64,000 nt of DNA from Arachis hypogaea (GCF_003086295.3 NC_092044.1:72778528-72842527), one strand, 5' to 3'. Counted from the stretch's first letter, positions 12,328 to 24,127 are shown. Made by a program: numbers and translations. The notes: a model not told the origin generated them from the sequence alone.

Positions 12328-13132
12328 ACTTTATCCTTTTTGATTTAATTGCTTTTCTTAGAAGTAGATTAAATTTTGTGCTTTAGATAGTTTAATTTTC
12401 AGTAATTAGGATTAGTTTACAATTGTAGATTAGGAAGTTTGATATTAGCTTTGATAGTTAGATTTTCTTTACACTCTCTTATTTCTTTCTATTTGGGAGT
12501 TGCAACTTGATGAATGCATAACTAACGATGAGTGAATGGGCTGAGAACTAGCTAAAATGCTAAGTTTGGTGTGGCCTCTCACCCACTTAATCTAGGCTTA
12601 CAAACAATTAACAGTTGATTTTGAAGAGTAAGCCCAGAGATTAAGTTTGGTATGGCCACCACCAATGATCACATAGCAACCCAAGTCACCCAATTTGAAA
12701 GCACTTAATGCTTTGGGTAAGAACATGAATGTGATTTAATGAGTTCAGAGGAGTTGGAATCAAAAGAAAATAAAAAAATTGATGTGATTCCACTCTTATG
12801 AACACATTAAATACACAATGATGAAACCAATTTATTAAGATGCCAAAGAATTAAGTTTGGTGTCCCCATTAGTTGTAATCCAATTCATTCTTGATGAGAA
12901 GGAACGTGAAGGGGTTCTTTTGTCATTACTAATGGGTTCAGTTTCAATTTCAGGAGAGAATATGGGGCCCACATGGTAAACAACTCACAAAACAAGGAAG
13001 TCAAAGTGTACTTGCACTTTGGAACTTGACACATGCAGAAGACACTGTGAGAAAAGAGTTGGCGCCTCTTCCCATGCTAGGCGCCACTTCCCAAAGTGGG
13101 AAAACATTTAACCCTTTTTATTTCCAACCCTT
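12328..13132. other. 3' non-coding region of element B, first part
   Basis: AT-rich, no ORF of note. Contains three copies of the AAGTTTGGTRT word (about 12560, 12643 and 12851), also present upstream of the 3' LTRs of D and E. Ends with the CCCTT target of element D. Confidence 0.6.
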
Positions 13133-14713
13133 TGATGAGCGGATAATTTATACGCTTTTTGGCATTGTTTTTAGTATGTTTTTAGTATGATCTAGTTAGT
13201 TTTTAGTATATTTTTATTAGTTTTTAGTTAAAATTCACTTTTCTAGACTTTACTATGAGTTTGTGTGTTTTTCTGTGATTTCAGGTATTTTCTGGCTGAA
13301 ATTGAGGGACCTGAGCAAAAATCTGATTCAGAGACTAAAAAGGACTGCAGATGCTGTTGGATTCTGACCTCCCTGCACTCGAAGTGGATTTTCTGGAGCT
13401 ACGGAAGCCCAATTGGCGCGCTCTCAACGGCGTTGGAAAGTAGACATCCTGGGCTTTCCAGAAATATATGATAGTTCATACTTTGCCCAAGATTTGATGG
13501 CCCAAACCGGCGTTCAAAGTCACCCTCAGAATTCCCAGCGTTAAACGCCGGAACTGGCACAACGATGGGAGTTAAACGCCCAAACTGGCATAAAAGCTGG
13601 CGTTTAACTCCAAGAAGAGTCTCTACACGAAAATGCATCAATGCTCAGCCCAAGCACACACCAAGTGGGCCCGGAAGTGGATTTTTATGTCATTTACTCA
13701 TCTCTGTAAACCCTAGGCTACTAGTTCTCTATAAGTAGGACCTTTTACTATTGTATTTTCATCTTCTGATCTTTGGAGTCTTTTTCTTTAGATCTTTTGA
13801 TCATTGGGAGGCTGGCCATTCGGCCATGCCTAGACCTTGTTCTTATGTATTTTCAACGGTGGAGTTTCTACACACCATAGATTAAGGTGTGGAGCTCTGC
13901 TGTACCTCGAGTATTAATGCAATTACTATTGTTCTTCCATTCAATTCCGCTTGTTCTTGTTCTAAGATATCACTTGTTCTTCAACTTGATGAATGTGATG
14001 ATCCGTGACACTCATCATCATTCTCACCTATGAACGTGTGCCTGACAACCACCTCCGTTCTACCTTAGATTGGGTGGATATCTCTTGGATTCTTTAACCG
14101 GAATCTTCGTGGTATAAGCTAGAACTGATGGCGGCATTCAAGAGAATCCGGAAGGTCTAAACCTTGTCTGTGGTATTCTGAGTAGGATTCAATGATTGAA
14201 TGACTGTGACGAGCTTCAAACTCCTGAGGGCGGGGCGTTAGTGACAGACGCAAAAGAATCACTGGATTCTATTCCGGCCTGATTGAGAATCGACAGATGG
14301 ATAGCCGTGCCGTGACAGGGTGCGTTGAACATTTCCACTGAGAGGATGGGAGGTAGCCACTGACAACGGTGAAACCCTTGCATACAGCTTGCCATGGAAA
14401 GGAGTAAGAAGGATTGGATGAAGACAGTAGGAAAGCAGAGAGACGGAAGGGACACAGCACCTTCATACGCTTATCTGAAATTCCCACCAATGAATTGCAT
14501 AAGTATCTCTATCCTTATCTTTATGTTTTATTCGTATATCACCATACCCATTTGAGTTTGCCTGACTAAGATTTACAAGGTGACCATAGCTTGCTTCATA
14601 CCAACAATCTCTGTGGGATCGACCCTTACTCGCGTAAGGTTTATTACTTGGACGACCCAGTACACTTGCTGGTTAGTTGTGCGAAGTTGTAGTGATCACA
14701 ATTTCGTCTACCA
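13133..14713 (+). repeat. 5' LTR of element D (1581 bp)
   Basis: TGATGAGCGG ... TCGTCTACCA. U3 has GGCGTT/AACGCC palindromes at about 13508-13610, a TATA box at 13730 and a U5 end that runs into the primer site. Pairs with 21617-23197. Confidence 0.95.
13730..13737 (+). promoter_or_regulatory. Predicted TATA box of the D 5' LTR
   Basis: TATAAGTA about 120 bp downstream of the palindrome cluster; the matching site occurs in the 3' LTR. The transcription start would be about 30 bp on. Confidence 0.5.
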
Positions 14714-14719
14714 AGTTTT

Positions 14720-14736
14720 TGGCGCCGTTGCCGGGG
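14720..14736 (+). other. Primer binding site, tRNA-Asp
   Basis: TGGCGCCGTTGCCGGGG, an exact complement of the 3' 17 nt of plant tRNA-Asp, six bases after the LTR end. Confidence 0.9.
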
Positions 14737-14842
14737 ATTGTTCGAGTATGGACAACTGACGGTTCATCTTGTTGCTTAGATTAGGTATTTTTCTTCAGAA
14801 TTCTCAAGAATGAATTCTAGAGTTTCATGATGATCTGTTGAA

Positions 14843-15051
14843 GTCTGGCTGGCTGTAAAGCCATGTCTAATTTTATTGGACCGAGATTTCAACTTATCAT
14901 CACAAGAGCTTGTTGATTTCTATCAATCTTGCTGTTGGAGCAGTGATCTGCTAAGGCTTGGCTGGCCGTTGGGCATGTCTAATGTTTTGGACCAGAGCTT
15001 TCTTTGAAAGCTTGGCTGGCTATGAAGCCATGTCTAATTCCTGGACCGGAG
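14843..15051 (+). repeat. Three tandem leader repeats with small stem-loops
   Basis: About 43-bp units at 14843-14885, 14956-14997 and 15010-15051, each containing CTGGC..CATGTCTAAT and ending near GGACC(G/A)GAG. Each folds as a short stem with a four-base loop: TGGCT-GTAA-AGCCA (14850-14863), TGGCC-GTTG-GGCAT (14963-14976, inner three pairs) and TGGCT-ATGA-AGCCA (15017-15030). The T-A to C-G change in the middle copy keeps the pair. The position between primer site and gag is where packaging or dimerisation signals sit in retroelements. Confidence 0.6.
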
Positions 15052-15518
15052 TCTTAGACTAACATTGCATGATTCCTGGAATTCTCATTAAGAATTTTGA
15101 TATCTTTGTTTTCTTTTTTCACTTAATTTTCAAAAAAAAATCCAAAAATATTTCTTGTTTGAGTCTAGAGTCTGATGTTAAGTTTGGTGTCAATTGCATG
15201 TGTCTGTTCTTTTTGCATTCATGCATGTGTCTTCATTAATCTTCAAGTTGTTCTTGATGATTTCATTACTCTGATCTTTAAATTCTCTTGACTTGAGTGT
15301 TTGTGTGTCTCATATGCATTCTCATTTTGTTAGTGTCAGTAGTATACAAACTGCTAAGTTTGGTGTCTTGCATGCATTGTTATTTGATTCTAGTTGCATT
15401 TTGATTTTTCCTCATTATTAAAAACTGAAAAATATTTTTAATTTGTGTCTTTTCAAGTCAATAATACAGAGAATTGAAGATTCAGAACATACTGCAGAGG
15501 AATTACACAGAAAGAGCT

Positions 15519-15668
15519 GGGCGTTCAAAACGCCCAGTGAAGAAGGGCAAACTGGCGTTTAAACGCCAGCCAGGGTGCCTGGCTGGGCGTTTAACGCCCA
15601 AAAGGGTAGTAGTTTGGGTGTTAAACGCCAGAATGTGCACCATTCTGGGCGTTTAATGCCAGGATGGC
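15519..15668 (+). repeat. GGCGTTTAACGCC palindrome cluster in the D leader
   Basis: Five copies of the GGCGTT-T-AACGCC type, some with an extra A or one change, in 150 bp. The same word occurs in the D U3 and again before its extra ORF. Confidence 0.75.
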
Positions 15669-15689
15669 ACAAGAGGGAAGATTTTGTTT

Positions 15690-16150
15690 TCAAATCAAAT
15701 TTTTTTTTAAGTTTTCAAAATCTTTTCAAAATCAAATCTTTTTCAAATCAAATCTTTTCAATCATATGTTTTCAAAATTGATTTCTTTCTATTTTCAAAG
15801 ATACTTGCTATCAATTAATGATTTGATTCAACATTTCAAGTATGTTGCCTTTTCTGTTGAGAAAGGTTTAATGTCTGAATCATATCTTTTCTTGTTAGCC
15901 AAGTTATTAGTTTTCAAAATCAAATCTTTTTTAAATGTTTTTCAAATCATATCTTCTCAATCACATCTTTTTAAAATCAATCATATCTTTTTAATCACAT
16001 CCTTTTTCAAAATAGTTTTCAATCATATCTTTTTAATTTCTAATTTCAAAATCTTTTTCAAAAATCAGTTGATTTCTTTTCCACTTTTTGTTTTCGAAAA
16101 TTATCAATCAAAGTTTTTCAAAATGTTTTCAAAATCTTTTACTTAATTTT
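15690..16150 (+). repeat. AT-rich low-complexity repeats upstream of D gag
   Basis: Irregular repeats of TTTTCAAAATC and AATCATATCTTTTT. The open frame over it is a by-product of the T-rich composition. Confidence 0.7.
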
Positions 16151-16351
16151 CGAAAATTACTTCCCTTCTTCTCACATCCTTCTATTTATGGACTAACACT
16201 ATTCCTCAATGAATAATTCGAACTCTATCTCTCTTGATAAGTTCGAATTCTTCTACTTCTGCCTTCTATTTTGCTTTTCCTCTGACACCTCAAGGAATCT
16301 CTATACTGTGACATAGAGGATTCCATATTTTTTTGTTCTCTTATCTTTCAT

Positions 16352-18691
16352 ATGAGCAGGAGTAAAGACAAAAGCATTCTTGTTGAGGCTGATCCTGAAC
16401 CTGAAAGGACCTTGAAGCGAAAACTAAGAGAAGCTAAGGCACAATTCTCTGTAGAGGACCTAACAGAAATCTTCAAAGAAGAAGAACACATGGCAGCCGA
16501 AAACAACAACAATGCCAACAATGCAAGGAAGGTGCTGGGTGACTTTACTGCACCTACTCCCGACTTCTATGGGAGAAGCATCTCTATCCCTGCCATTGGA
16601 GCAAACAACTTTGAGCTTAAGCCTCAATTAGTTTCTCTAATGCAACAGAATTGCAAGTTCCATGGACTTCCATTGGAAGATCCTCATCAGTTTTTAGCTG
16701 AATTCTTGCAAATCTGTGACACTGTCAAGACTAATGGGGTTGACCCTGAGGTCTACAGACTTATGCTATTCCCTTTTGCTGTAAGAGACAGAGCTAGAAT
16801 ATGGTTGGACTCACAACCTAAAGAAAGCCTGAACTCTTGGGAAAAGCTAGTCAATGCCTTTTTGGCAAAGTTCTTTCCACCTCAAAAATTGAGTAAGCTT
16901 AGAGTGGAAGTCCAAACCTTCAGACAGAAGGAAGGAGAATCCCTCTATGAAGCTTGGGAAAGATACAAACAATTAATCAGAAAGTGTCCCTCTGATATGC
17001 TTTCTGAATGGAGCATCATAGGTATTTTCTATGATGGTCTCTCTGAACTATCCAAGATGTCTTTGGATAGCTCTGCTGGAGGATCTCTTCATCTGAAGAA
17101 GACGCCTACAGAAGCTCAAGAACTAATTGAAATGGTTGCAAATAACTAATTCATGTACACTTCTGAAAGGAATCCTGTGAACAATGGGACAAATCAGAAG
17201 AAAGGAGTTCTTGAGATTGACACTCTGAATGCCATATTGGCTCAGAACAAAATATTGACTCAGCAAGTCAATATGATTTCTCAAAGTCTGTCTGGAATGC
17301 AAAATGCACCAGGTAGTACTAAGGAGGCTTCATCTGAGGAAGAAGCTTATGATCCTGAGAACCCTTCAATGGAAGAGGTGAATTACATGGGAGAATCCTA
17401 TGGAAACACCTACAATCCTTCATGGAGAAATCATCCAAATTTCTCATGGAAGGATCAACAGAGACCTCAACAAGGTTTCAACAACAATAATGGTGGAAGA
17501 AATAGGTTTAGCAATGGCAAGCCTTTTCCATCATCTTCTCAGCAACAGACAGAGAGTTCTAAGCAGAATACCTCTGACTTAGCAACCATGGTCTCTGATC
17601 TAATCAAAACCACTCAAAGTTTCATGACTGAAATAAGGTCTTCCATTAGAAACTTGGAGGGACAAGTGGGTTAGCTGAGCAAGAAAATTACTGAACTCCC
17701 TCCTAGTACTCTTCCAAGCAATACAGAAGAAAATCCAAAAGGAGAGTGCAAGGCCATCAACATGGCCGAAGTTGGAGAGGAAGAAGAGGCAGTGAACGCC
17801 ACTGAGGAAGACCTCAATGGACGTCCACTGGCCTCCAATGAGTTCCCCAGTGAGGAACCATGAGAATCTGAGGCTCAAAATGAGACCATAGAGATTCCAT
17901 TGAACTTACTTCTGCCATTCATGACCTCTGATGAGTATTCTTCCTCTGAAGAGGATGAGTATGTCACTGAAGAGCAAGTTGCTAAATACCTTGGAGCAAT
18001 CATGAAGCTAAATGACAAGTTATTTGGAAATGAGACTTGGGAGGATGTACCCCCTTTGCTCACCAAAGAACTGGATGACTTGTCTAAGCAGAAATTACCT
18101 CAAAAGAGACAGGATCCCGGGAAGTTTTCAATACCTTGTACCATAGGCACCATGACCTTCAAGAAGGCCTTGTGTGACCTAGGGTCAAGTGTTAACCTCA
18201 TGCCTCTCTCTGTAATGGAGAAGCTAGGGATCTTTGAGGTGCAAGCTGCAAAAATCTCACTAGAGATGGCAGACAACTCAAGAAAACAAGCTTATGGACT
18301 TGTAGAGGATGTTCTGTTAAAAGTTGAAGACCATTACATCCCTGCTAATTTCATAGTCCTAGAGACTGGGAAGTGCATGGATGAATCCATCATCCTTGGC
18401 AGACCCTTCCTAGCCACAGCAAAGGCTGTGATTGATGTTGATAGAGGAGAATTGATCATTCAAGTGAATGAAGAATCCTTTGTGTTTGAGGTTCAAGGAT
18501 ATCCCTCTGTCATCATGGAGAGGAAGCATGAAGAGCTTCTCTCAAAACAGAGTCAAACAGAGCCCCCACAGTCAAACTCTAAGTTTGGTGTTGGGAGGCC
18601 ACAACCAACTTCTAAGTTTGGTGTTGAACCCCCACATTCAAACTCTAAGTTTGGTGTTGGGAAGTTCCAACATTGCTCTGAGCATCTGTGA
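16352..18691 (+). pseudogene. Element D gag-protease ORF with three in-frame stops
   Basis: One frame throughout: a PEPERTLKRKLREAKAQ start block, a gag domain (LMLFPFAVRDRARIW, KFFPPQKLSKLRVEVQTFRQ) at about 16760-16940, an Asn/Gln-rich stretch, then a retropepsin-like protease with LCDLGSSVNLMPLSVM (about 18172) and [12 protein letters not shown] (about 18390). Stops: TAA 17147-17149, TAG 17672-17674, and one near 17861. The tail carries three SKFGV repeats coded by the AAGTTTGGTGTT word. The frame ends right after protease; no reverse transcriptase follows. It would give particles and protease only, relying on another element for pol. Confidence 0.9.
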
Positions 18692-18710
18692 GGCTCCATG
18701 AGAGCCCTCT

Positions 18711-18758
18711 GTCAAGCTACTGACATTAAAGAAGCGCTTGTTGGGAGGCAACTCAATG
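18711..18758 (+). promoter_or_regulatory. Conserved post-polyprotein hairpin motif, D copy
   Basis: GTCAAGCTACTGACATTAAA, then GAAGCGCTTG and GTTGGGAGGCAACTCAAT, 20 bp after the gag-protease stop. It is kept although pol is gone, which suggests the motif acts in cis and not as part of pol. Confidence 0.6.
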
Positions 18759-18895
18759 TTATATTTTTATCTATTTTCCTTTGTTATTTTATGTTTTTTG
18801 TAGGTTGATGATCATGAGAAGTCACAAAATCAATTGAAAAAGCAAAAACAGAATGAAAAACAGAAAGAAAAACAGCACACCCTGGAGGAAGAACC

Positions 18896-19075
18896 TGCTG
18901 GCGTTTAAACGCCAGTAAGGCTAGCAGATGGGCGTTTAACGCCCAGTCTGGCACCATTCTGGGCGTTTAACGCCAGAAAGGGGCACCAGACTGGCGTTAA
19001 ACGCCAGAGAAGGGCAAGAACTTGGCGTTAAACGCCAGAAATGGGCACCAGCCCGGCGTTTAACGCCAGAATTGG
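18896..19075 (+). repeat. GGCGTTTAACGCC palindrome cluster between gag-protease and the extra ORF
   Basis: Six to seven copies of the GGCGTT-T-AACGCC word, spaced about 25-40 bp, each next to a CTGG or GGGC flank. Not coding. Confidence 0.8.
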
Positions 19076-19373
19076 CACAAAGGGCAATTTTGCTCGCCAC
19101 TTGGTGCAGGGATGACTTTTCCTTGACACCTCAGGATCTGTGGACCCCACAGGATCCCCACCTACACCACCACTTTCTCTCTTCTTCCTCACCCATTCAC
19201 TAATCACCTCAACACCTCTTCCCCAAAAACCCTTCACCTATCAAATCCCATCTTTCTCTTCACCACTCACATCCATCCTTCATAAAACCCCACCTACCCC
19301 ACCATTCAAATTCAAAACACTTTCCCTCCCAAACCCACCCTCCCATAGCCGAACCATAACCCTCCCCCACCCC

Positions 19374-19381
19374 TATATAAA
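19374..19381 (+). promoter_or_regulatory. Candidate internal promoter TATA box ahead of the D extra ORF
   Basis: TATATAAA preceded by CCGAACCATAACCCTCCCCC and followed by a CT-rich leader, 199 bp before the ATG of the extra ORF. Element B has the same arrangement (TATA at 34970, ATG at 35192), including the CGAACCA word upstream. Inferred, not proven. Confidence 0.5.
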
Positions 19382-19572
19382 CCCATCTTCACTCCTTCCT
19401 TTTCACACAACCTAAACACTACTTCTCCCCTTTTGGCCGAACCACAAAGCCCCTTCCATCTCCTTCATTTCTTCTTCTTCTACTCTCTTCTTTCTTCTTT
19501 TGCTCGAGGACGAGCAAACCTTTTAAGTTTGGTGTGGTAAAAGCATTGCTTTTTGTTTTTCCATAACCATTT

Positions 19573-20697
19573 ATGGCATCCAAGGCCGGAGAAACCTCTA
19601 GAAAGAGGAAAGGGAAGGCAAAAGCTTTCACCTCCGAGTCATGGGAGATGGAGAGATTTATCTCAAGGGTGCATCAAGACCACTTCTATGAAGTTGTGGC
19701 CTTGAAGAAGGTGATCCCCGAGGTCCCTTTTTCACTCAAAAAGAGTGAATATCCAGAGATCCGACATGAGATCCGAAGAAGAGGTTGGGAAGTTCTTACC
19801 AACCCCATTCAACAAGTCGGAATCTTAATGGTTCAAGAGTTCTATGCCAATGCATGGATCACCAAGAACCATGATCAAAGTGTGAACCTGGATCCAAAGA
19901 ATTGGCTTACTATGGTTCGGGGAAAATACTTGGATTTTAGTCCGGAAAATGTAAGGTTGGCATTCAACTTGCCCATGATGCAAGGAGATGAACATCCTTA
20001 CACTAGAAGGGTCAACTTTGATCAAAGGTTGGACCAAGTCCTCATAGACATTTGTGAAGAGGGTGCCCAATGGAAGAGAGATTCAAGAGGGAAGCCGGTT
20101 CAACTGAGAAGGCATGACCTCAAGCCTGTGGCTAGGGGATGGTTGGAGTTTATCCAACGCTCAATCATTCCCACTAGCAACCGGTCCGAAGTTACTATAG
20201 ACCGAGCCATCATGATCCATAGCATCATGATTGGAGAAGAAATAGAAGTTCATGAGGTGATATCCCAAGAACTTTATAAGGTGGCGGATAAGTCCTCTAC
20301 CTTGGCAAGGTTAGCCTTTCCTCATCTTATTTGTCACCTCTGTTATTCGGTTGGAGTTGACATTGAGGGAGACATCCCCATTGATGAGGACAAGCCCATT
20401 ACTAAGAAGAGGATGGAGCAAACAAGAGACCCCTCTCATCATCAATTCCCAGAGATACCTCAAGGGATGCACTTTCCTCCACAAAACTATTGGGAGCAAC
20501 TAAACACCTCCCTAGGAGAATTGAGTTCCAACATGGGACAACTAAGGGTGGAGCACCAAGAACATTCCATTCTCCTCCATGAAATTAGAGAAGATCAAAG
20601 AATCATGAGAGAGGAGCAACAAAGGCAAGGAAGAGACATTGAGGAGCTCAAGCACTCCATAGGATCTTCAAGAGGAAGAACAAGCCGCCATCACTAA
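19573..20697 (+). CDS. Element D extra ORF, 374 aa, plant transposon-protein family, intact
   Basis: Opens MASKAGETSRKRKGKAKA, a basic start that could be a nuclear signal. The middle (about residues 60-230; FYANAWITKNHDQSVNLDP, VRGKYLDFSPENVRLAFNLP, RGWLEFIQRSIIPTSNRSEV) matches the putative plant transposon protein domain that I recall as Transposase_32, common in extra ORFs of Athila-like elements. A C-terminal coiled coil follows (about residues 325-365, HEIREDQRIMREEQQRQG). There is no transmembrane segment, so an envelope role is not supported. It has no stop or frameshift, unlike the gag-protease upstream. It follows a candidate internal promoter and the motif GAGGACGAGCAAACC. Function unknown. 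Confidence 0.85.
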   Translation: MASKAGETSRKRKGKAKAFTSESWEMERFISRVHQDHFYEVVALKKVIPEVPFSLKKSEYPEIRHEIRRRGWEVLTNPIQQVGILMVQEFYANAWITKNHDQSVNLDPKNWLTMVRGKYLDFSPENVRLAFNLPMMQGDEHPYTRRVNFDQRLDQVLIDICEEGAQWKRDSRGKPVQLRRHDLKPVARGWLEFIQRSIIPTSNRSEVTIDRAIMIHSIMIGEEIEVHEVISQELYKVADKSSTLARLAFPHLICHLCYSVGVDIEGDIPIDEDKPITKKRMEQTRDPSHHQFPEIPQGMHFPPQNYWEQLNTSLGELSSNMGQLRVEHQEHSILLHEIREDQRIMREEQQRQGRDIEELKHSIGSSRGRTSRHH

Positions 20698-21616
20698 GGT
20701 GGACCCGTTCTTTAATTTCCTTGTTCTTTATTTTCTATTTTTTTTTCGAAAATTATGCTTATGCTTATCTATGTTTGTGTCTTGTGATCATTAGTGTCTT
20801 AGTGTCTATGCCTTAAAGTTATGAATGTCCTATGAATCCATCACCTTTCTTGAATGAAAAATGTTCTTAATTGAAAAAGAAAAGAATTGCATGAATTTTG
20901 AATTTTATAACAGTTTAATTATTTTGATGTGGTGGCAATACTTTTGTTTTCTGAATGTATGCTTCAACAGTGCATATGTCTTTTGAATTTGTGGTTCATG
21001 AATGTTGGCTCTTGAAAGAATGATGAAAAAGGAGACATGTTACTGAGGATCTGAAAAATCATAAAAATGATTCTTGAAGCAAGAAAAAGCAGTGAATACA
21101 AAAAAAAAGAAGGAGAAAAACGAAAAAAAACGAGGGAGAAAATAAAAAAAAAAGAGAGAGAAAGAAATAAAGTTGTGATCCAAGGCAAAAAGAGTGTGCT
21201 TAAGAACCCTGGACACCTCTAATTGGGGACTCTAGCAAAGCTGAGTCACAATCTGAAAAGGTTCACCCAACTATATGTCTGTGGCATGTATGTATCCGGT
21301 GGTAATACTGGAAGACAGAGTGCTTTGGGCCACGGCCAAGACTCAATAAGTAGCTGTGTTCAAGAATCATCATACTTAACTAGGAGAATCAATGACACTA
21401 TCTGGATTCTGAGTTCCTAAAGAAGCCAATCATTTTGAATTTCAAAGGATAGAGTGAGATGCCAAAACTGTTCAGAGGCAAAAAGCCAAAAGCCCCGCTC
21501 ATCTAATTAATACTGATCTTCATAGATATTTTTGAAATTCATTGTATATTCTCTTCTTTTTATCTTATTTGATTTTCAGTTGCTTGAGGACAAGCAACAA
21601 TTTAAGTTTGGTGTTG
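20698..21616 (+). other. 3' non-coding region and plus-strand priming region of D
   Basis: AT-rich. Holds the element-shared stretch around 21280-21312 (GTGGCATGTATGTATCCGGT, then GGTAATACT) and ends GGACAAGCAACAATTTAAG, TTTGGTGTTG directly before the 3' LTR. A purine run (about 21085-21170) lies further upstream. Confidence 0.65.
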
Positions 21617-23197
21617 TGATGAGCGGATAATTTATACGCTTTTTGGCATTGTTTTTAGTATGTTTTTAGTATGATCTAGTTAGTTTTTAGTATAATTTTA
21701 TTAGTTTTTAGTTAAAATTCACTTTTCTGGACTTTACTATGAGTTTGTGTGTTTTTCTGTGATTTCAGGTATTTTCTGGCTGAAATTGAGGGACCTGAGC
21801 AAAAATCTGATTCAGAGACTAAAAAGGACTGCAGATGCTGTTAGATTCTGACCTCCCTGAACTCGAAGTGGATTTTCTGGAGCTACAGAAGCCCAATTGG
21901 CGCGCTCTTAACGGCTTTGGAAAGTAGACATCCTGGGATTTCCAGCAATATATGATAGTCCATACTTTGCCCAAGATTTGATGGCCCAAACTGGCGTTCA
22001 AAGTCACCCTCAGAATTCCCAGCGTTAAACGCCGGAACTGGCACAACGATGGGAGTTAAACGCCCAAACTGGCATAAAAGCTGGCGTTTAACTCCAAGAA
22101 GAGTCTCTACACGAAAATGCATCAATGCTCAGCCCAAGCACACACCAAGTGGGCCCGGAAGTGGATTTTTATGTCATTTACTCATCTCTGTAAACCCTAG
22201 GCTACTAGTTCTCTATAAGTAGGACCTTTTACTATTGTATTTTCATCTTCTGATCTTTGGAGTCTTTTTCTTTAGATCTTTTGATCATTGGGAGGCTGGC
22301 CATTCGGCCATGCCTAGACCTTGTTCTTATGTATTTTCAACGGTGGAGTTTCTACACACCATAGATTAAGGTGTGGAGCTCTGCTGTACCTCGAGTATTA
22401 ATGCAATTACTATTGTTCTTCCATTCAATTCCGCTTGTTCTTGTTCTAAGATATCACTTGTTCTTCAACTTGATGAATGTGATGATCCGTGACACTCATC
22501 ATCATTCTCACCTATGAACGTGTGCCTGACAACCACCTCCGTTCTACCTTAGATTGGGTGGATATCTCTTGGATTCTTTAACCGGAATCTTCGTGGTATA
22601 AGCTAGAACTGATGGCGGCATTCAAGAGAATCCGGAAGGTCTAAACCTTGTCTATGGTATTCTGAGTAGGATTCAATAATTGAATGACTGTGACGAGCTT
22701 CAAACTCCTGAGGGCGGGGCGTTAGTGACAGACGCAAAAGAATCACTGGATTCTATTCCGGCCTGATTGAGAACCGACAGATGGATAGCCGTGCCGTGAC
22801 AGGGTGCGTTGAACATTTCCACTGAGAGGATGGGAGGTAGCCACTGACAACGGTGAAACCCTTGCATACATCTTGCCATGGAAAGGAGTAAGAAGGATTG
22901 GATGAAGACAGTAGGAAAGCAGAGAGACGGAAGGGACACAGCACCTTCATACGCTTATCTGAAATTCCCACCAATGAATTGCATAAGTATCTCTATCCTT
23001 ATCTTTATGTTTTATTCGTATATCACCATACCCATTTGAGTTTGCCTGACTAAGATTTACAAGGTGACCATAGCTTGCTTCATACCAACAATCTCTGTGG
23101 GATCGACCCTTACTCGCGTAAGGTTTATTACTTGGACGACCCAGTACACTTGCTGGTTAGTTGTGCGAAGTTGTAGTGATCACAATTTCGTCCACCA
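21617..23197 (+). repeat. 3' LTR of element D (1581 bp)
   Basis: TGATGAGCGG ... TCGTCCACCA, followed by CCCTT. Differs from the 5' LTR at about 16 sites and no indel by eye. Confidence 0.95.
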
Positions 23198-23215
23198 CCC
23201 TTCGAACCACACCAT
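23198..23215 (+). other. 18-bp sliver of element B between D and E, with both target duplications
   Basis: CCCTT (D duplication, 23198-23202), CGAACCAC, then ACCAT (E duplication, 23211-23215). These bases join 13132 to 34962 in the uninterrupted B and lie just upstream of the candidate TATA box at 34970. Confidence 0.9.
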
Positions 23216-24119
23216 TGATGTAGCATAACCTTGATGCTATGATTTTAGGAAATTGCACAATCGGCAAAATTCCTTCCGGCAAGTGCACCGGTTATCGTCA
23301 AGTAAAAACTCACAATAGAGTGAGGTCGAATCCCACAAGGATTGGTTGAATGAGCAATTCGGATTAGAAGTTTGTTCTAGTTGAGCGGAATCAAGATTTA
23401 GATGAGAATTGCGGAATATTAAATTGCATGAATTAAAGAGCTAGAAATTAAATTGCTGAAATTAAAAGGGATGGGGGTGATTGCATGAAATTAAATTGCA
23501 GAATGTAAAGAGAAAATGTAGATCAGAAATGGGGAATTCATTGGGTTTCAGGAGATATTGAGATCTCCGAATCAAAACATTTCTATCTCTTCCTCAACCA
23601 ATGCATTCATTGAATTTTGCTTGGCAATCTTATATGATTGGATCCCAATTCCTTGGCTCACCAATTCTCTCTAAAAACAAACAAATTCCCAATCCCTTGG
23701 TTTAAATGTTCATAAGAAGAGATGATGCTCGATCACTGATTATACCACACAGCTTCATGAACCACAATTTGGTAGGATTACATGTCACAATATCCATCCA
23801 AACCCCAATCCAATTCACTGTGAGAAAGCTTCTCTAGCATGAATCCTCCATTCCTTTCCCAAGGTTCCGAAGGATTCCAATTATGGATAATTTCTTTCCC
23901 AAGACAACTACCCAATGGAATTAGATCGAGAAGCTTTCTAACAAAATTCAAGAGAAAAGATTGAAGAAGAAGATAAAAAGTATTATTGATTCATTGAATT
24001 ACAATAGAGCTCCCTAACCCAATGAAAGGGGTTTAGTGAGTCATAGCTCCGAATTCTATTACAAAAGTAAAAAAAATGCTAAAGTGTCAAAAAGTTCTTC
24101 ACTAACTTCAATTCTATCC

Positions 24120-24127
24120 TATTTATA
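24120..24127 (-). promoter_or_regulatory. Predicted TATA box in the E 3' LTR
   Basis: TATAAATA on the minus strand, about 340 bp downstream of the inverted-repeat array. The 5' LTR copy at 33616-33623 is the functional one. Confidence 0.5.

Larger units (their letters stand above)
13133..23197 (+). mobile_element. Element D: complete non-autonomous FIDEL-type LTR retrotransposon (10,065 bp)
   Basis: Two LTRs of exactly 1581 bp, CCCTT duplication at 13128-13132 and 23198-23202, tRNA-Asp primer site at 14720. The coding content is gag-protease (three stops) and an intact 374-codon extra ORF; reverse transcriptase, RNase H and integrase are absent. I count about 16 LTR differences (about 1%), roughly 0.4 My at 1.3e-8 per site per year, a rate not calibrated for Arachis. 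From memory it matches the Arachis element called Feral, the proposed non-autonomous partner of FIDEL; the name needs a database check. Confidence 0.92.

Noticed and set aside
15664..16146. 160-aa open frame rich in Phe, Lys and Ser in the D leader
   Set aside because: AT-rich repeats; no start context, not conserved in E or B.
19573..20697. Extra ORF of D as an envelope gene
   Set aside because: No signal peptide, transmembrane segment or glycosylation pattern; it matches a plant transposon-protein domain instead.
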